Of a DNA stretch of 64,000 nucleotides, positions 62,301-64,000 are shown one piece after another. Source of the stretch: Pseudomonas japonica (GTDB lineage: Bacteria; Pseudomonadota; Gammaproteobacteria; Pseudomonadales; Pseudomonadaceae); contig NZ_JAAMQU010000005.1 in assembly GCF_013522925.1 (NCBI RefSeq), positions 352,074 to 416,073 of the forward strand, read 5' to 3'. Made by a program: the position numbers and the translations under genes. The notes beneath the pieces were generated by a model. It was given only the letters and a program-made list of their open reading frames with translations, made no database searches and was not told where the DNA came from. The first letter of the stretch is position 1; every line of letters begins with the position of its first letter.

Positions 62301-64000
62301 GTCAGTCAGTACGGCATCCTTGGGGAGACCGGTGATTTTCACCGTCAGGGTCTCGGAACCGTCTACGTCGGCAGAGGCTGCCTTGATGGTCGACAACAGA
62401 ATCGGCTGGTCTTCCAGGCCGCTGTTGCGGGTTTCGACCAACTGGATGTTGTCCAGTACACCACCGGTGCTGTTCTTGTCGGCGGCTACGAATTCCAGCT
62501 TCTGGCTACCGTCAGCGCTGACCGGCAGGTTGAGCGTGTAATGCGTCATGCCGGTGCTGTTAGCGGTCAGGGTGGTGATCAACTGTCCACCCCAGTACAC
62601 GTTGATCTTCGAATTGCTCTCGGCACCGCTGCGCGCCGAGTAATCGAAGCTTACGGTGTAGGTGGCGCCAGTTTGCGCGCTTACCGTGGTGTACAGGTTG
62701 CTCGCATCGTTGGGGTTACGCTCCAGCTCGATGACCTGGCTGGTAGTGCCGGCGCCGTAGGTGGTGCTCGCGCCGATCTCCACGGTATTGCCCGAGTTAT
62801 CGGTGTGCCATTCGCCAGTGCCCAGCTTGCCTACCGCTACGGTGGCCTTACCGCCGGCCGCCACTTCCTGGAGGTCGGTGGATGCCAGGGTGCTTTTGCC
62901 GATCAGGCTCAGGGTCGGGATGTCGGTAACCGGAGTCACCGTGATGTTCAAGGTGCTCGTCGAGCCGGTGTTTGTGGTGTAGGTGACTTGCGGCACGGTG
63001 CCGGCCCAGTCGGCCGTCGACGTGAAGGTATAGCTGCCATCGGTACTGACCGTCAGCTTGCCCACGCCGGTGTCGATTTCACTACCGGTGGCGTAGGTTT
63101 TACCGCCAACACTTACCGAGCTGATGCTCAAGGTATTGTCGACGTCGCTGTCGTTACCGAGCAGATTGCCGGTGACTTTGCCATCTTCTTTGATGGTTGC
63201 GGTATCAGCGCCCAGCACACTGGCATCGTCTACCGCTGCCATCTTGATGGTTTCGGTGGCCGAGGTAGCGCTGGTGGCACCCAGGTTGTCCGTTGCGGTG
63301 TAGACAACGGTCGTGCTGCCGTTCCAGTTCGCGGCCGGCACGAAGGTGAGGGTAGCGCCGTTGTTGGTCGCCGAGATGGTGTCACCCACGTTGACGATGC
63401 TGGTTGAATCATTGGAATCGCGCAACAGCACGCCGTTGGCCGGTACCGATGTGATGGTGAAGTGATCGACAGTGCCGTCTACGTCCGACCCGCCCAGGGT
63501 TACGGTTACCGGAGTGTCTTCGGTGCCATTGATGGTGCTGTTAGAGACCACCGGCGCATCGTTGGTCCCGGTCACCTTGATGACCAAGGTATCGGTGTCG
63601 GTCGCGCCCCACTGATCCTTCACCTGATAGGCGATGGAGAGGGTCTCGGTCACACCCTTGGCCAAGTGCTGGTACGCGGCATTGCTGGCATCCAGGGTCC
63701 AGGTGCCGTCGGCGTTCAGGGTGAAGCCGGCCACGCTCGGCTGGCTGCTGGTGGTGCTGAAGGTCAGCAGGCGACCGTCGTCAACATCAGTGGCGGTGAG
63801 GGTGCCACGGGCAACCGCGTCTTCGTTCACCGCAACGTTGCCGGCGGCAGTCGTGGTGGTGATCACCGGAGCATCGTTGGTGCCGGTCACCTTGATGACC
63901 AGGGTGTCGGTGTCGGTCGCGCCCCACTGATCCTTCACCTGATAGGCGATGGACAGCGTCTCGGTCACGCCCTTGGCCAGGTGCTGGTACGCAGCATTGC
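56379..64000 (-). CDS. LapA-like giant repeat adhesin, C-terminal part (N-terminus beyond window)
   Basis: An open frame of about 2,540 residues that enters from the right edge; the first Met in it is not a real start. From N to C there are tandem VCBS/cadherin-like repeats ending in T-x-N-D-A-P-V, including a 105-residue unit repeated at the window edge, then GSDTITGVAAANNIIVGD. A VWFA domain (about 57900-57250, MIDAS DTSGS and FITDGAPN) comes next, followed by RTX nonapeptides (GGDGNDILFGQGGNDVLNG, about 56745-56890) and a type I secretion tail. It should be a calcium-dependent surface adhesin for biofilms, exported by a LapBCE-type system not in this window. The retention module and LapG cleavage site would be at the missing N-terminus. 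Confidence 0.88.
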   Translation of the reverse strand, partial: NAAYQHLAKGVTETLSIAYQVKDQWGATDTDTLVIKVTGTNDAPVITTTTAAGNVAVNEDAVARGTLTATDVDDGRLLTFSTTSSQPSVAGFTLNADGTWTLDASNAAYQHLAKGVTETLSIAYQVKDQWGATDTDTLVIKVTGTNDAPVVSNSTINGTEDTPVTVTLGGSDVDGTVDHFTITSVPANGVLLRDSNDSTSIVNVGDTISATNNGATLTFVPAANWNGSTTVVYTATDNLGATSATSATETIKMAAVDDASVLGADTATIKEDGKVTGNLLGNDSDVDNTLSISSVSVGGKTYATGSEIDTGVGKLTVSTDGSYTFTSTADWAGTVPQVTYTTNTGSTSTLNITVTPVTDIPTLSLIGKSTLASTDLQEVAAGGKATVAVGKLGTGEWHTDNSGNTVEIGASTTYGAGTTSQVIELERNPNDASNLYTTVSAQTGATYTVSFDYSARSGAESNSKINVYWGGQLITTLTANSTGMTHYTLNLPVSADGSQKLEFVAADKNSTGGVLDNIQLVETRNSGLEDQPILLSTIKAASADVDGSETLTVKITGLPKDAVLTDGIAAHNVTVGADGTVNITGWNMSSLKFTAPANANGDYTFTVTATAQDGTAKAESVSQNLLVHVTPVNDAPAFSHADGSTVTDNWGNTFIETPHGTTPAAWEGKGPGRIIGTGDLTLKDVDNTTLKGGSIVLTNAKPGDSLAVDVGNTGIKAEIVNANGTITIKLSGDASPADYAWVINHVTFNNTGNTPSDEQRKITISVNDGGLNGTSSITTVMNVKPQNDAVDIFGEQVSFTENGAATSIVSNFSMNDLDGNQLSKVVVTIDNLGNGDVVTLPTSLPAGITANTSVVNGVETITFTGKASIAEYQALIQGITYSNDSDTPTAGVRNVTIAVTDVTTDSDGAKTSTYNSTLTVTAVNDAPVFSHVNGSTVTDNFVNTFIETPAAGETPKGGQGVALIASDLKLTDVDSNIKGASVVLTNAHDGDSLAVNTGTTGITASIVEGVDANGKAIITVTLSGEATPAQYQSVLNSITFNNSSQNPSPETRDISIKVTDTGGAVATASSHIGVVPENDAPVVTGSAVSFTEGQPAVSIVDGLSITDVDNTTLAKAVVTITGLGAGDNVAFTGTLPSGVTLVAGDVVNGTQTFTLTGTASVEQYQGLINAIQFSNATDTPVDGVRNVTVAVTDVGGSNLARDPAQTITYSSTLKVTAVDDPSVVKADTATINEDGEATGNLLTNDIDVDNALSISSVSVGGNTYATGTDIALAHGTLNVAADGTYTFTPVADWAGTVPTVTYTTNTGSTSTLTITVDPMVDIPVVTVGAATITSTGLNKDTWTTLSKDTLGTGGNGAATSTLINTVGSAATVNPTVHGVTSLASSGDIAAGTATKVSGLVYLEAGKSYSFSGTGDDSLAITLGGTTVATASWGKNSGAVTSTTFTPTDTGYYTVDLYHYNQSGPGNYNVTVLVDGVATSLNSLVTFGSVQDMAAAGLDASALHGSNGEGYYTGTSLNHGLEDAGVKLAPISVTYGDTTDGSETHVTTLSGAPAGSTLTDGTHTVTFDANGSAVVTGLNLANLTLNTPLNYNGSFVLTVTATASEQGVATSVVRTGTLTVTVDAVNDAPVVNLSAGGTADITYLENAPAAQLVKQLTIADPDGTTTLKGATVTLSNAQAYDVLKAGTLPAGITASVDTSVSGKITVTLTGTASITDYVAAIKSITYANTSDDPSTVDRSYSVVVTDGGITSVAVSGAVHVTATNDAPVSVASTASTSEDTTVALKWANFSVTDADTASSSLSIQITAPAATQGTLQYYNGTAWVPLAAGTTQLVSKASLEAGYLKFTPYKDASGTVSLTYKAYDAVDYGNASTVAVTVTPVADASTVTPTKATVAENGSTTLTLVASTTDTDGSESASVTKISSIPVGATVSDGVGHSFTATASVTEVNVTGWSVNTLTYTPATYHNGTDTLKVTTTSVDGTSTLNTVTDVQITVTPAVYKSTDGTIGSDTITGVAAANNIIVGDVTTIKAGHNYNIAFVVDTSGSIGSNALASMKTALSNVFDSLYANALTEKAGTIKILLVDFDTKVESIVSVNIADENALETLKDALSSMASNSGEGTNYEAGLKTASNWFLGSDVTAGAVNKTYFITDGAPNTVSTEMTNPYIYDTDYDGKGSKVSLDSLNLSKWTYGQTLTAKDGSVIVAADGTVKYKGDSGSWSWGTLLADGAGGYDVVTGTSSKSVDTQSKSAYDALVKAMGANGSVDAIGFGSSISTSTLNNYDSDHNAQKVVDATQIEDAVLGHYTAPGSDTITGSSGNDILFGDLITFDKLQGTEALKAFAGVTTDPQLHAYLTDASHLADIAKLAAGSNTYGTADGADRLFGGDGNDILFGQGGNDVLNGGAGNDILLGGSSDSLPGNMTTGNLLTGGTGADTFMFVKGEKGASIITDFNTGEGDVIDLSDLLSGHGNDLTHYLQVTQASDGSGAGVLLVSSAGNLNATASAATNTAAADVSIKVGGIGYDALKSLVAGADTHIKVDHA
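63556..64000 (-). repeat. Near-identical 315-bp coding repeat of the adhesin
   Basis: The block at 63556-63670 recurs at 63871-64000 with only scattered third-base differences, a period of 315 bp (105 residues). The second copy is cut by the window edge, so more copies probably follow. Confidence 0.85.

Noticed and set aside
59625..63407. Plus-strand open frames of about 600 residues each (59625-61469 and 61611-63407)
   Set aside because: They lie antisense to the adhesin. They have repeated, glycine- and arginine-rich sequence reflecting the adhesin codons, no start signal and no known domain.
63968..63998. Met near the right edge as the adhesin start
   Set aside because: The frame stays open to the window end and the sequence there is inside a repeat unit, so the real start is outside.

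Overview
The window looks like a chromosomal stretch of a Pseudomonas of the P. putida group. It is high-GC and densely packed, with long GC-driven antisense ORFs. It carries the ssuEADC block beside lsfA and tau, an oscA-sbp-cysTWA sulfate cluster, gabDT, a BCCT choline transporter, REP-like repeats, and the end of a giant RTX adhesin. The species is inferred from gene content and remembered synteny; no search was run.

Region 1 (1-34.2 kb) is mostly a sulfur-acquisition island. It holds sulfonate uptake and desulfonation (ssuC, ssuD, ssuA, ssuE on the minus strand), a 1-Cys peroxiredoxin (lsfA), taurine uptake and oxygenation (tauABCD), a serine acetyltransferase divergent from D-cysteine desulfhydrase plus a cystine ABC transporter (dcyD-tcyJLN), metQNI, a second lone metQ, an SfnR-like sigma-54 activator, and oscA-sbp-cysTWA. 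Mixed in are a Pit phosphate transporter, an orphan HigA-like antitoxin, a secreted hydrolase, an SDR, betT with a large palindrome, and a TriABC-type RND pump with two adaptor lipoproteins. Related AT-rich motifs lie about 85-110 bp upstream, in the same orientation, of most of these sulfur operons. They are probably the binding site of a shared activator, with CysB the obvious candidate.

Region 2 (34.2-41.5 kb) holds a membrane fatty-acid desaturase with a structured 440-bp leader, a PAS-GGDEF diguanylate cyclase, a REC-HDOD protein whose receiver has lost its phospho-acceptor Asp, gabD-gabT, and tRNA-Arg(CCG).

Region 3 (41.7-56.3 kb) holds a DUF945 protein, adhP, and a complete Escherichia-type cytochrome bd operon (cydP-cydA-cydB-cydX-ybgE) behind an ANR/FNR box. 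It also holds a pair of membrane GTPases, a MarR-FUSC-DUF1656-HlyD-OMF efflux operon with a perfect 24-bp palindrome at the regulator start, and a small acidic protein.

Region 4 (56.4-64.0 kb) is the C-terminal 2.5 thousand residues of a LapA-like adhesin: tandem VCBS/cadherin-like repeats, a VWFA domain, RTX nonapeptides and a type I secretion tail. The gene runs off the right end. ssuC runs off the left end.
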